Origin: Syntrophaceae bacterium UBA1411
Lineage (GTDB): Bacteria > Desulfobacterota > Syntrophia > Syntrophales > Smithellaceae
DNA: 60,816 nt
Assembly: GCA_002304995.1 (NCBI GenBank)
Contig: DBPV01000106.1
Location: 7,785-68,600 of the forward strand
Reading direction: 5' to 3'
The stretch's first letter is position 1; each line of letters opens with the position of its first letter. Position numbers and translations under genes: made by a program. The notes beneath the pieces are model-generated. The model was not told the DNA's origin. It did not search any database and saw only the letters and a program-made list of their open reading frames with translations. This document shows, one piece after another, positions 45,360 to 53,912 of this stretch.

Positions 45360-46037
45360 ATGACAAAACTGCACAGAAAAAGTTTCAAAAAAATGATGGG
45401 GCTCGCGGGATTGGCCTTGATTTGCCTGCTTTTGGGAGCGCCGGCGGTATTTGCCGCTTCACAACCGCCGGCGGCGGCTGCGGACGCTCCGGAAATCGTC
45501 ACCACGGGCATTCCGGCAACATCCGGCATGGACACACTGACGACCATCTTCACCCGGCGCAGCGTGCGCAAGTACTCCGACAAGCCGGTTTCCGATGCAA
45601 CGGTCAAACTGCTGCTTCAGGCCGCCATGGCGGCGCCGACCGCGAAAAACACCCAGTCCTGGGAGTTCGTCGTCATCCGCGATAAAAACACGCTGGCCCA
45701 GATTCCGTCTTTCCATCCTTTTGCCAAACACGTTCCCAACTGCCAGGTGGCGATTTTGGTTTGCGGCAACACCAAACTGGAAGCCACAAAAGGACACTGG
45801 GTCCCCGACGGATCTAACGCGGCCATGAACATTTTGCTTGCCGCCCACTCGCTGGGCCTGGGCGGCGTGTGGACCACCTTCTATCCTTACGAGGACAGAA
45901 CCGCCGGCATCCGCAAGCTCCTCAACCTTCCGGATCACATCATGCCGCTCACCATCATTCCTCTGGGATATCCGGTCGAAAAAAGAGCCTATCAGGACCG
46001 CTTCAGTCCCGCCAAGGTTCATTATGAAAAATGGTAA
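45360..46037 (+). CDS. Exported nitroreductase-family flavoprotein
   Basis: A 225-residue protein. The first ~32 residues form a Sec signal (GLAGLALICLLLGAPAVFA, cut near ASQ), then a short alanine/proline linker. The nitroreductase domain starts TTIFTRRSVRKYSDKPV, with PTAKNTQSWEFVVI and HSLGLGGVWTTFYP, which contact FMN. Nitroreductases are usually cytoplasmic; FMN would have to be loaded before or during export, and no Tat motif is present. GGAGG precedes the ATG. A good promoter and a terminator make it a single transcription unit. Confidence 0.88.
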   Translation: MTKLHRKSFKKMMGLAGLALICLLLGAPAVFAASQPPAAAADAPEIVTTGIPATSGMDTLTTIFTRRSVRKYSDKPVSDATVKLLLQAAMAAPTAKNTQSWEFVVIRDKNTLAQIPSFHPFAKHVPNCQVAILVCGNTKLEATKGHWVPDGSNAAMNILLAAHSLGLGGVWTTFYPYEDRTAGIRKLLNLPDHIMPLTIIPLGYPVEKRAYQDRFSPAKVHYEKW

Positions 46038-46048
46038 CGGCCGACGGA

Positions 46049-46103
46049 CATTCCCCCCGATTCCTTCGTGACGGAGCGGATCGGGGGGGAATGACCTCTT
46101 TTT
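46049..46103 (+). terminator. Intrinsic terminator after the nitroreductase gene
   Basis: CATTCCCCCCGAT pairs with ATCGGGGGGGAATG (one bulged G) across an 18-base loop, and five T follow a few bases later. Confidence 0.7.
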
Positions 46104-46113
46104 CGCCCGCCCC

Positions 46114-46133
46114 GCCCCGCCCCGGGGCGGGGC
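46114..46133. repeat. Perfect GC-only palindrome
   Basis: Two ten-base arms, GCCCCGCCCC and GGGGCGGGGC, meet with no loop. The left arm lies in a CCCCG-like tandem run. It may support the terminator just before it. Confidence 0.7.
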
Positions 46134-46438
46134 TGTACCGCGCGCACCGGCCCCGCCCGACACAGCGGCGGTAAAAGACAGCCACTTTTTTTTTCATAAA
46201 AAACTTTTCTTTTTGATGTCCCCTCCCCCCGCCCGGCCTTGTCTTTTGGCTGTCCATTTTATATAATGCCCGAAAGCGAAAACCGTTATCGGCGTCCGAT
46301 CCTTTTGCCGCGCAAAAATCGTCCTTGGCAAATCTTCCGCTCTTCGCAGTCCGCTCCCGGTCGCCGGTTTGTCGATCCGGTCCCGTCAACTCCACAAACC
46401 CTTTATCCGGAGCGCCAGGCTCGAGAAAGGAGGCCCGT

Positions 46439-46909
46439 ATGCCGCTCAATAAACTGAAAGCATTTCTGGACGATCACAATATCCGCTACATCAGCATCAA
46501 GCATTCCAAAGCTTACACGGCCCAGGAAATCGCCGAATCCGTCCACATCCCGGGAAAGGAGGTGGCTAAAACCGTCATGATCAAAATCAACGGTCAAATG
46601 GCCATGGCGGTGCTCCCGGCGACTGAGCGCGTGGATTTCGATCTTTTGAAAAGCGTGGCGGGCACACAGAACGTACAACTGGCCGGCGAAGAAGAATTTA
46701 AAAATCTTTTCCCGGAATGCGAAGCCGGCGCCATGCCGCCCTTCGGCAATCTGTACGGCATGGAGGTTTATGTGGAAAAAAGCCTGGCCCGGGACAAGGA
46801 GATCTGCTTCAATGCCTGCTCGCACACGGAGATTTTGCGCCTGTCCTACGCGGATTACGAACGGCTCGCCCATCCCCGGCAGGCGAGGTTTTCCACAGCC
46901 AACTACTGA
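46439..46909 (+). CDS. YbaK/ProX-type aminoacyl-tRNA deacylase
   Basis: A 156-residue protein of the YbaK/EbsC editing family. Family blocks include ISIKHSKAYTAQEIAES, EVAKTVMIKINGQMAMAVL with the conserved lysine, and a glycine turn in AMPPFGNLYGM. These proteins remove mischarged amino acids from tRNA(Pro) or others. AAAGGAGG sits five bases before ATG 46439, so the longer frame upstream is rejected. It appears to begin the following small operon. Confidence 0.9.
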   Translation: MPLNKLKAFLDDHNIRYISIKHSKAYTAQEIAESVHIPGKEVAKTVMIKINGQMAMAVLPATERVDFDLLKSVAGTQNVQLAGEEEFKNLFPECEAGAMPPFGNLYGMEVYVEKSLARDKEICFNACSHTEILRLSYADYERLAHPRQARFSTANY

Positions 46910-46963
46910 TTTTTCAACTGCGGTCGGATCCTCCGGATCCGTTCCGGCGAAAGGAGACGATGT

Positions 46964-47257
46964 ATGCCGATATTCATGATGTTCGGAAAATACAATCAGG
47001 AGTCCGTCAAAGGGGCCTCCGAGGAGCGGACGCGCAAGGCTGTGAGGATCATCCGGAAAAACGAGGGAAAAATCATCTCCATGTACGCCGTGCTGGGCGA
47101 ACACGATCTGGTTTTGACGCTGGACTTTCCGAATGCGGACAAAGCCATGTCCGCGTCACTGGGGCTGAACATGCTCACCGGCATTTCCTTCACCACCTCG
47201 CCGGTGGTCGATGTGGAACAGTTCGACCGTCTGTTGTCGGAAATCAAGGATCTGTGA
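46964..47257 (+). CDS. GYD domain protein
   Basis: A 97-residue protein with the GYD-domain pattern: MFGKYNQESVKG at the start, an internal SMYAVLGEHDLVLTLDFPN, and FTTSPVVDVEQFDRLL at the end. The family is of unknown function and forms a ferredoxin-like alpha/beta fold. AAAGGAG precedes the ATG. It follows the YbaK-like gene by 54 bases. Confidence 0.88.
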   Translation: MPIFMMFGKYNQESVKGASEERTRKAVRIIRKNEGKIISMYAVLGEHDLVLTLDFPNADKAMSASLGLNMLTGISFTTSPVVDVEQFDRLLSEIKDL

Positions 47258-47422
47258 AGCGCGGCGGCGGATTCCGCAGAGGCCCCCTGCGGCCTTTCCC
47301 CACCGTTCGGGACAGGCCTTGCCCAGCGCGGAGACATCCGGTATGAGAAAGCGGCCGGCCGCTGCCGGCATGACCGAAGCGCAGGCAGCGTTAAGACCGC
47401 TGGCCTCAGAAAGGAATTGCAT

Positions 47423-48040
47423 ATGTCGGTTTCCGCTGATGACATAAAAATGCCCGATGATCTGAAGCCGTGCGTGGCATTTCACGGGCACCTCTGCCCC
47501 GGCCTGGTCTACGGTTACCGGGTGGCCAGAGAAGCCATGCGCCTGATGCATCTGAGCCGGGCCGGAGACGAGGAAGTGGTGGCCGTGTGCGAAAACGATT
47601 CCTGTGCCATTGACGCCCTGCAGGTTCTTTTGGGCACGGCGGCCGGCAAAGGCAATCTGATCATCCGCAATTACGGCAAAAACGCGTACACGGTGCTGAG
47701 CCGTCCGATGCGGCGGGCGTACCGCTTTTCCCGGCGAACCGGCTACGCGTACGGCGGAAAAGACCGGGAGCTTTACGACCGCCTGGAAGCGGCTCGCGCC
47801 GCGGGCAAGGCCTCGGAAAACGACGAGCGGCAGTTGAAACGGATGAAAATCGCCGATTTGCTGTCCCAGTCTTTCGCAGATCTCTTCACCACCGCGGAAG
47901 TGCCTTACGAAGAACCTCCGTACGCGCCGCTGCAGCCTTCCCGCCCGTGCGCCGTCTGCGGAGAAATGACGATGGCCGGGAAAATGATCCCGATGCCCGA
48001 CGGCCGCCGCGTCTGCATTCCCTGTTCGCAGCACACCTGA
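47423..48040 (+). CDS. FmdE family protein with C-terminal zinc finger
   Basis: A 205-residue FmdE-like protein. The N-terminal domain has CVAFHGHLCPGLVYGYRVA and CENDSCAIDALQVLLGTAAGKGN, the conserved cysteines and histidines of the family. The C-terminal ~30 residues form a zinc ribbon (CAVCGEMTM and CIPCSQHT). Family members are linked to molybdopterin/tungsten formylmethanofuran dehydrogenase loci, but their chemistry is unsettled. It converges on nikR, which hints at a metal-related role. AAGGA precedes ATG 47423. Confidence 0.88.
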   Translation: MSVSADDIKMPDDLKPCVAFHGHLCPGLVYGYRVAREAMRLMHLSRAGDEEVVAVCENDSCAIDALQVLLGTAAGKGNLIIRNYGKNAYTVLSRPMRRAYRFSRRTGYAYGGKDRELYDRLEAARAAGKASENDERQLKRMKIADLLSQSFADLFTTAEVPYEEPPYAPLQPSRPCAVCGEMTMAGKMIPMPDGRRVCIPCSQHT

Positions 48041-48085
48041 TCCGCGGCGCGCCGTTTGCCGGCTGGGTTTCCGGCGTGCCGCAGC

Positions 48086-48499
48086 CTAAAAATGCTTTCC
48101 CTTCGTCGCCATCATGAAGCCGGCGTGCTTGACGTTCTTGACGGCTTTGAGCTTCTGGAAAAGCGCCTCGATGTCCTTTGATTTTCCCCGGGTCACGACG
48201 ATTTCAAAACAGTTGTGATGATCCAGATGAATGTGCTGGGTCGACAAAATGCAGGTATGGCAGTCGTGCTGAATGTCGATCACCTTGTTCACCAGCTGGC
48301 GGGCGTGATGGTCGTAAACGAGCGTGATCGCGCCGGTGACCTCGCGGTTTTCCGTCCATTCCTTCTTGACCAGCTCTTCGCGGATCAGATCGCGGATCGC
48401 CTCCGAACGGTTGGTGTATTTTCTCTGCCGGATAAGCCGGTCAAACTGATCCAGCAGATCTTCGTCCAGCGACACGCCGAAACGGACAAGCTTTGACAT
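48086..48499 (-). CDS. nikR: Nickel-responsive regulator NikR
   Basis: A 137-residue NikR. The N-terminal ribbon-helix-helix reads RFGVSLDEDLLDQFDRL; the C-terminal ACT-like domain has HDCHTC and HIHLDHHNCFEI, containing the histidines and cysteine that bind nickel. AGGAGG eight bases before ATG 48499 decides the start. NikR normally represses nickel uptake when nickel is plentiful. It lies at the end of a minus-strand metal-uptake series but has its own promoter with an element shared with the TonB receptor gene. Confidence 0.95.
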   Translation of the reverse strand: MSKLVRFGVSLDEDLLDQFDRLIRQRKYTNRSEAIRDLIREELVKKEWTENREVTGAITLVYDHHARQLVNKVIDIQHDCHTCILSTQHIHLDHHNCFEIVVTRGKSKDIEALFQKLKAVKNVKHAGFMMATKGKHF

Positions 48500-48522
48500 C
48501 CTGAAGACCTCCTGATGTTTTA

Positions 48523-48562
48523 GTGGCACGAACTATAGGGAAGATATTTACCGGTGCGTCAA
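48523..48562 (-). promoter_or_regulatory. nikR promoter with candidate NikR operator
   Basis: On the minus strand: CTTGACGC (-35), TATAGT (-10, 19-base gap), then TTCGTGCCAC over the likely start point. The same two blocks occur before the TonB receptor gene. The -35 region overlaps the last codons of the methyltransferase gene. Confidence 0.5.
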
Positions 48563-49197
48563 GCTTTTTTCCGCGCCTGCAGGTAGTAAAATCCCTCCTC
48601 GTCGATGAACGCCTCGATTGCGAATCCGCGTGTTTCCATCATCTTCCGCATGGCGCCCTCGTCCGGCAGGTGATCGTGACGAACGGCGGCGCAGGTCTTG
48701 TGACGGGCGTTGATGCCGCGCGACGAAGCGAAATGCGCGACAATCAGAATCCCCTGCGGCTTTAAAATGCCGGCAAGCGTTTCGACCGCCCTGCCCTTGT
48801 CCGAAAAATGCGGAAAGCAGGAAAAGCAGACCGCGGCGTCGCAGGAAGCGCAGGCGAGCGGCGTCTGCTCCACGTCCGCCACCAGAAAGCGGATGTTGGC
48901 GGCCGGATGGAGCCGGCGGTTGATTTCGATCATTCGCGGGGCGAAATCCAGCTCGCAAATCGTTCCGGAGGCGCCCACGGCATCCAGAAGGTAGGGAACC
49001 AGAACCCCCGTCCCGCAGCCCGCGTCGAGCACCGAGTCGCCGGTCTTCAGAGGCATCAGGGCAAAGAGCCTTTCAAAGTCCTTCGCATGCCTGTCCTGCC
49101 GCCCGGTTTCCGGGTCGCGGTACCACAGATCGATCCACTTTTCCGCAGAGTCGTTGAAATACGCTTTTCTTGCCTCATCCATTTCAGCGCCGGTCAT
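48559..49197 (-). CDS. Class I SAM-dependent methyltransferase in the metal-uptake operon
   Basis: A 212-residue Rossmann methyltransferase with motif I VLDAGCGTGVLVPYLL and an acidic ribose-binding position in CELDFAPRM. It lies between the ABC permease (14-base overlap) and nikR, so it is translated with the transporter. A role in making or modifying a metal chelator is possible but there is no other biosynthetic gene. The family is too broad to name a substrate. Confidence 0.85.
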   Translation of the reverse strand: MTGAEMDEARKAYFNDSAEKWIDLWYRDPETGRQDRHAKDFERLFALMPLKTGDSVLDAGCGTGVLVPYLLDAVGASGTICELDFAPRMIEINRRLHPAANIRFLVADVEQTPLACASCDAAVCFSCFPHFSDKGRAVETLAGILKPQGILIVAHFASSRGINARHKTCAAVRHDHLPDEGAMRKMMETRGFAIEAFIDEEGFYYLQARKKA

Positions 49198-50035
49198 TTT
49201 TCAAAACGTTTCCTTTCATCAAACGGCGTTTGGGTGAAAACACAAAGGCCAGCGCAAACAGAAGCGTTGCCGTCAGCACCACCGCCGCGCCGGACGGAAT
49301 GTCGAAAATATATGAAAACACCAGCCCCAGGCCGCAGGCGAAAACGCCCGCCGCCGCGGAGATCCAGAAAAAATATTTCAGGTTGTAGGTTAACTGCAGG
49401 GCCGTGGCGCCCGGCTGCACCAGGAGCGCGAAGATGAGCAGCCCGCCCACGGTTGCCAGATTGGCGGAAACGACCGCGCCGGTCAAAAACAGCAGGGCGT
49501 AATAAATCACCCGCTCCGGCACGCCGGCCGACGCGGCCAGACGCCGGTTGAAAAGGACCGCGCGGATTTCCTTGAAAAACAAAACGACAAACGCCGCGAG
49601 GACGGCGGTCACCGCCGCAAGCACCGCCAGGTCGGCCAGCGACAGCGTCAGCAGACTGCCCCACATGAGGTTCAGCGCCCCCGCCTTGGTCTGCGTGAGT
49701 ATGCCCATCCCCAGAAAGGCGATGCCCATAAGAAACGAAAACAGAATTCCCAGGAGATTTTCCGGTGCGATGTCGCTCCGGTCGGACAGAGGCCCCAGGA
49801 CCGCCGCCGTCAAAAGGCATAGAATCAACCCGCTTAAAAAAGGATTGATGTCCAGCAGCATTCCCAGCACCGCACCCGCGAAAGCCGCATGCGACATGGA
49901 AACGCCGATGAGCGGCATTTTCATGAGCACGACGAAAACGGACAACAAAGCGCAGCTCGCTCCGCAGAGAAGGCAGGCCAGCAAGGCGCGCTGGATGGGC
50001 GGATAGCTCAAGGCTTCGACAATGGGTTCAATCAT
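49184..50035 (-). CDS. Metal ABC transporter permease (ZnuB/MntB family)
   Basis: A 283-residue membrane protein with about eight hydrophobic segments and the family block MPLIGVSMSHAAFAGAVLG near the N terminus, plus NLATVGGLLIFALLVQPGAT. This is the metal-chelate ABC-3 permease family. ATG 50035 overlaps the ATPase stop by eight bases; a TTG nine bases earlier is an alternative. Context with NikR points to nickel, though the family usually carries zinc or manganese. Confidence 0.92.
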   Translation of the reverse strand: MIEPIVEALSYPPIQRALLACLLCGASCALLSVFVVLMKMPLIGVSMSHAAFAGAVLGMLLDINPFLSGLILCLLTAAVLGPLSDRSDIAPENLLGILFSFLMGIAFLGMGILTQTKAGALNLMWGSLLTLSLADLAVLAAVTAVLAAFVVLFFKEIRAVLFNRRLAASAGVPERVIYYALLFLTGAVVSANLATVGGLLIFALLVQPGATALQLTYNLKYFFWISAAAGVFACGLGLVFSYIFDIPSGAAVVLTATLLFALAFVFSPKRRLMKGNVLKNDRR

Positions 50036-50804
50036 AAGAGACAAACCGTTTTCCGTTTCGTTCGAAGGTTTCGAGCGGATAGTCGAACAGCCGGGTCAGT
50101 GTTTCGCCCGCCAGCGCCGCGTCAATGCCGCCGTCGAACACCTTGGCGCCGTTTTTGAGCATGACGACGCGGCGCAGCCGCGCCGGCAGCAGATTGAAAT
50201 CGTGCGTGACGAACAGAATCGCCAGGGCTTCACGCCCGGCTATCTCATCGATCAGGTTCAGAACTTCCTTCTGCACGGCGATGTCCAAATTGGCGGTCGG
50301 TTCGTCCAAAAGCAGCAGGTCCGGTTTCTGGAGAATCGCGCGCGCCAGCGACACCTTCTGCCGTTCTCCGCCGGACAGATGCCCCAGCGGGCGATGGGCG
50401 AGATGGGCCACGCGCATCATGTCCAGAAGGCGCAGGGCCTCCCTTCGCTCGTCGGCGGCAGGCGGACGGAAAAGCCCGGCCCGGCCCGCGGCGCCCGTCA
50501 GAACGGCCTCGAAAGCGGAAATCGGAAAGGCCGGATCGATGTGCAGCATCTGCGGCACGTACCCGACACAGAGGCGGGCGCGGCGGGAGCGTCGCCAGGT
50601 TTCGGCTTTGCCGAAAAGATGGAGCTCGCCTGAAAATTTTTCAAAGCCTGCGACAACGTTGAGCAGCGTGGTTTTTCCCGCGCCGTTGGGACCGATCACT
50701 CCCACAAACTCGTTTTCCGAAACGGCGAGATCGATGCCGGAAAGCAAAAGCGCCTTTTGCTTTCGCACCGCAACATTGTTCAGTGTCAGAATCTCCCGCT
50801 TCAT
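50028..50804 (-). CDS. Metal ABC transporter ATP-binding protein
   Basis: A 258-residue ABC ATPase with Walker A GPNGAGKTTLLN, the signature LSGGERQKVSLARA, Walker B LLLLDEPTANLD and the switch histidine in FVTHDFN. It overlaps both neighbours, four bases with the binding-protein gene and eight with the permease gene, so the three are made together. Confidence 0.94.
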   Translation of the reverse strand: MKREILTLNNVAVRKQKALLLSGIDLAVSENEFVGVIGPNGAGKTTLLNVVAGFEKFSGELHLFGKAETWRRSRRARLCVGYVPQMLHIDPAFPISAFEAVLTGAAGRAGLFRPPAADERREALRLLDMMRVAHLAHRPLGHLSGGERQKVSLARAILQKPDLLLLDEPTANLDIAVQKEVLNLIDEIAGREALAILFVTHDFNLLPARLRRVVMLKNGAKVFDGGIDAALAGETLTRLFDYPLETFERNGKRFVSYD

Positions 50805-51631
50805 TTTTGCTCCAATGCCCTTATCACGGCCTCGACATTGTCCTCGAGCGTCGCGGAATACCCCTGCGCCGACGGAAAATTATTGAGAACCACGTGCGGC
50901 CGGCCCAGCGCCTCGGCCAGGCCTTTGCCGGTATCGGGGCCGGACTGCAGATTATCGACAACAGCGGCCACCTGCCGCTCCCGGCCGATTATCATGAGAC
51001 GCGCCACGTCTTTCGCGGAAAGAGATTCGGGGCGGCCGTAAACGCCCGCGACGGAAAAACCCATCCAGGCCAGCGTCTCCTCCTGCAGCGAGGAAGCCAG
51101 AACCGCCCGTCCCGCAACGCCGGCCCGGGTGAGCCGCTCTCTGTGCTTTTGCATCTCCGCGCGGATTCGATCAACCGCGTCTTTCTCCCGGCGGGCGATT
51201 TCAGCGCGGTCGTGGGGAAACCGGCGCGCCAGTTCGCCCGCCAGACGCTGCAAGCCCAAAAGATAGGACTCGGGCGCCATCCAGTTTCGTCCGCCGGTAT
51301 CGAGCACCAGCCTGGCCCGGCCGCCGGCCTGCGCTTTTTGCAGAAACGGCATCCGGTTGAAACAGATCACCAGATCGGCTTTCTGCATCTTCTCGATGTC
51401 CGACAGCCTGACGTCGTAGTGGCCGGGACACTGGCCGGGCGGCAGAATTGCCTCGACGCCGTAGCGGTCCGGCGGCAGCAGTGTTTCGGCCATGCCGGAA
51501 AGCAGCGTATCGGACGCGACGATGACGCAACGCCCCTTGGCGGTTTTCGCATACGCCGGGCCTGCCATCCAGACAAGAAGTCCCGCCGCAATCGTCAGGA
51601 GGAGTATGCCACCGATAAATCTGCTTCTCAT
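50801..51631 (-). CDS. Metal ABC transporter substrate-binding protein (ZnuA-like)
   Basis: A 276-residue periplasmic protein with a signal peptide (GGILLLTIAAGLLVWMAG, cut near AYA). The cluster A-I layout is present: GQCPGHYDVRLSDIEKM contains a histidine in the place where ZnuA-type proteins have a metal ligand, and a helical backbone follows. The other usual ligand histidines are not clear, and there is no His/Asp-rich loop, so the metal site may differ from zinc transporters. That would fit nickel or a metal-chelate ligand. It is seven bases after the receptor gene. Confidence 0.85.
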   Translation of the reverse strand: MRSRFIGGILLLTIAAGLLVWMAGPAYAKTAKGRCVIVASDTLLSGMAETLLPPDRYGVEAILPPGQCPGHYDVRLSDIEKMQKADLVICFNRMPFLQKAQAGGRARLVLDTGGRNWMAPESYLLGLQRLAGELARRFPHDRAEIARREKDAVDRIRAEMQKHRERLTRAGVAGRAVLASSLQEETLAWMGFSVAGVYGRPESLSAKDVARLMIIGRERQVAAVVDNLQSGPDTGKGLAEALGRPHVVLNNFPSAQGYSATLEDNVEAVIRALEQK

Positions 51632-51638
51632 GCGTCTC

Positions 51639-53774
51639 CTATAAAAATTTCAGCGTCAGGCCGGCAAACACCGTGATGCCGGGCATGCTGTAGCCCTTCG
51701 CGTACTCGTAATGCCGGTTGAACAGATTGTTGATGGCCGCGTAAACCTCCCCCTCGCCGATCTGCAGCGGCCGGTACTCGAAAACATATCCCAGACGGCC
51801 GTTGACCAGCACGAAATCCTCCAGTTTGTTGATGTCGGTAAGCGGGCCGAAATTGAAGCTGCCGCTGCGCAGATTGGTGCCGGCGTAAACATCCTGGAGA
51901 TACTGCATGTCCATGCGCAGACGGAAACGCTCCCAAAAAGACCAGTGGAAACCTGCCTGCAGTTGACAGCCGGGCGTGTAGGGCAGATGATCGCGCTCGA
52001 TGCCGTCGCCGCCGGTGGCCTGGGCGTCCATCAGCGTCAGGGCCGCAAAAATCTCCAGCCTTTTTGCCGGCGTGACCGTGCCGGTCAGTTCCACGCCGCG
52101 GATCTCGTATTTTCCGATCGGATCGTTGAAGGAGACAGGCACAGGTCCGAACAGATAGGCCTGGTAACGGTCCCTGCCGCGGTCGTAGAAAAGCGTCGCG
52201 CCGACGGTGGCCTTTTGAGGCCAGGCGTGCGTCAGACCGATTTCGTAATGATCCACCGTCTCGGGTTTGATTCTTGACCAGAACGTTTCGCCGCCCGCCG
52301 CCGGCGCATCGGTAAGCACCATGTTCATGAGCACGATGGGAGAAGGATAATTCACGCCGCGGGCATAGTGGATATTGAGGTCTGTCCGGGCCCATCCCGC
52401 CACCAGCCCCGCCTGCCAGGAAGACGCAGACTGAAATTCGTTGTGATGCAAATAGCGGTATCCCGCGGAGGGAATCGCATGGAAACCTTCCGGCGTTCCG
52501 AACAGGTGGCTGATCGCGGCATACGGGGACAAAACGACTGTCCGGGGATAATCCCAGATCCGTTCGGCCTTCCCACCGTTGACGCCGGGAACGGCCAGGC
52601 CGCTGTATGTCCGCGCGGTGTTTTTCATGTCGGCGACGTCCCAATCGACGCCGGCTGCGATTTCACCGCCGGGCCAGAGCGCCAGCCTTTCCTTGAGGCG
52701 GACGCCGTAGAGGAGGGCCTTCTGCCGCGACCACACGCCGCCGCTCCCGCCCGCGTAGCGCACGCCGTTTTTCAGCTCCTGCAAGAGATCGAAATCGGTT
52801 TCGTTGACATACGCCTTGAGGTAGCCCTGCGCTACGGCGTAGCGGTTGTTCAGCGTCAGGGTGGAAAGAAAGGAGCCCGTGTCAAAGCGTTCGGCCATCG
52901 GCCAACTGACGCCGTTTATCGCGGTGGGCCTGGTTTCCGGCCGGGGCGCCAGCGTCTGACCGCCGACATAGTTGGCCAGGAACCGGACGTTCCAGTGGCC
53001 GCCCAGTTCATAACCGGCATTGGCGTAATAACTCTGCTGCTGCGCGCGGGAATGCTCGCGATGGCCGTCCGTGGACGCCCAGCTTTGCGACACGTACAGG
53101 TCGTACGGCCCTTTCCTGACGCCTGCCGAAAGACTCTGGGAAAAGGTTTTGAAGGTCCCGCCGCCGGCGTCGAAGACCGCCTCCCGGCCTTCTTCCTTCA
53201 TCTGCCGGGGAATGACGTTCACCGAGGCGTAGCCGCTGCCGAATTCGGACGGCTGGGGACTTTTGAATATTTCGATGCTCCCGATCGTGGCCGGCGCCAT
53301 GCCGTCGCCCAGCACCTGGCCGAAGAGCGCCCCGAAACGCGGCACGCCGTCATACAAAACGGCAAAGTCGGAGCTCGGGTGGCTGGCGCCCCGTCCGCGG
53401 ATGTACAGGCTGTGGCTGGTTTGGCTGCCCATCAGGTTTTTGCTCTGAAACATCACGCCCGGCACATCGCGCAGGGCGGATTGAAAATCCCGGCCGCTTT
53501 GTTCCCTGATCTGTTCTTCCGTGACGACATTGTGCTGCGTCCCGTAACGGGTGGTTACGGGCGTTGTCGGGTTGGCGGGTCGCCCGGCGGTGACGACCAC
53601 CGCTTCCAGGCGGTGAACAGCCTGCCGGGCTTCGGCGGGCGCGGCTTTTTCCGCCGCTCCGGACTCCCTCCCCTTCTGGGGGACGGACGGCGCCGGATCA
53701 TCCGCGAATGACCAGACCGGCAGGATCAGCAGGCTCAGCAAGAGAAGGATCGGTACAATCTTCCGGCTCATCAT
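51639..53774 (-). CDS. TonB-dependent outer-membrane receptor
   Basis: A protein of ~711 residues. It has a signal peptide (IVPILLLLSLLILPVWSFA), a plug domain (SGRDFQSALRDVPGVMF, SLYIRGRG, LYDGVPRFG), a beta barrel, and an aromatic C terminus (FAGLTLKFL). A TonB box is not obvious; EAVVVTAG near residue ~60 is a candidate. It heads the metal ABC operon, so it likely brings a metal or metallophore over the outer membrane. NikR-controlled TonB receptors for nickel are known in other bacteria. No strong ribosome site is seen; ATG 53771 is possible. Confidence 0.9.
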   Translation of the reverse strand: MMSRKIVPILLLLSLLILPVWSFADDPAPSVPQKGRESGAAEKAAPAEARQAVHRLEAVVVTAGRPANPTTPVTTRYGTQHNVVTEEQIREQSGRDFQSALRDVPGVMFQSKNLMGSQTSHSLYIRGRGASHPSSDFAVLYDGVPRFGALFGQVLGDGMAPATIGSIEIFKSPQPSEFGSGYASVNVIPRQMKEEGREAVFDAGGGTFKTFSQSLSAGVRKGPYDLYVSQSWASTDGHREHSRAQQQSYYANAGYELGGHWNVRFLANYVGGQTLAPRPETRPTAINGVSWPMAERFDTGSFLSTLTLNNRYAVAQGYLKAYVNETDFDLLQELKNGVRYAGGSGGVWSRQKALLYGVRLKERLALWPGGEIAAGVDWDVADMKNTARTYSGLAVPGVNGGKAERIWDYPRTVVLSPYAAISHLFGTPEGFHAIPSAGYRYLHHNEFQSASSWQAGLVAGWARTDLNIHYARGVNYPSPIVLMNMVLTDAPAAGGETFWSRIKPETVDHYEIGLTHAWPQKATVGATLFYDRGRDRYQAYLFGPVPVSFNDPIGKYEIRGVELTGTVTPAKRLEIFAALTLMDAQATGGDGIERDHLPYTPGCQLQAGFHWSFWERFRLRMDMQYLQDVYAGTNLRSGSFNFGPLTDINKLEDFVLVNGRLGYVFEYRPLQIGEGEVYAAINNLFNRHYEYAKGYSMPGITVFAGLTLKFL

Positions 53775-53833
53775 ATGGGGGTGCCCTTTTGCATCTTTTG
53801 CTCCCGCTGCGGCAAGCACAGGCCGGCCGGACG

Positions 53834-53871
53834 GTGGCACGAATATATAAACAGTATTACGCGGGCGTCAA
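53834..53871 (-). promoter_or_regulatory. TonB receptor promoter with the element shared with nikR
   Basis: On the minus strand: TTGACG and TATATT, 18 bases apart, followed directly by CGTGCCAC. The blocks CTTGACGC and TTCGTGCCAC match the nikR promoter. Confidence 0.6.
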
Positions 53872-53882
53872 GGTTTTTCTCG

Positions 53883-53912
53883 TTGACAAACGCCGGTCCG
53901 TGCGGATAGAGT
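53883..53912 (+). promoter_or_regulatory. Promoter for the TM1266-hydG-hydE operon
   Basis: TTGACA with TAGAGT 18 bases downstream (or ATAGAG at 17). It would give a leader of ~110 bases that contains the terminator-like hairpin. Confidence 0.5.

Larger units (their letters stand above)
46038..46438. other. 401-base gap with terminator and GC palindrome
   Basis: No gene is supported. The gap holds a hairpin terminator (46049-46103), a 20-base GC-only palindrome (46114-46133), an AT-rich stretch with T runs (46186-46215) and then leader sequence to the YbaK-like gene. I see no RNA gene. Confidence 0.6.
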
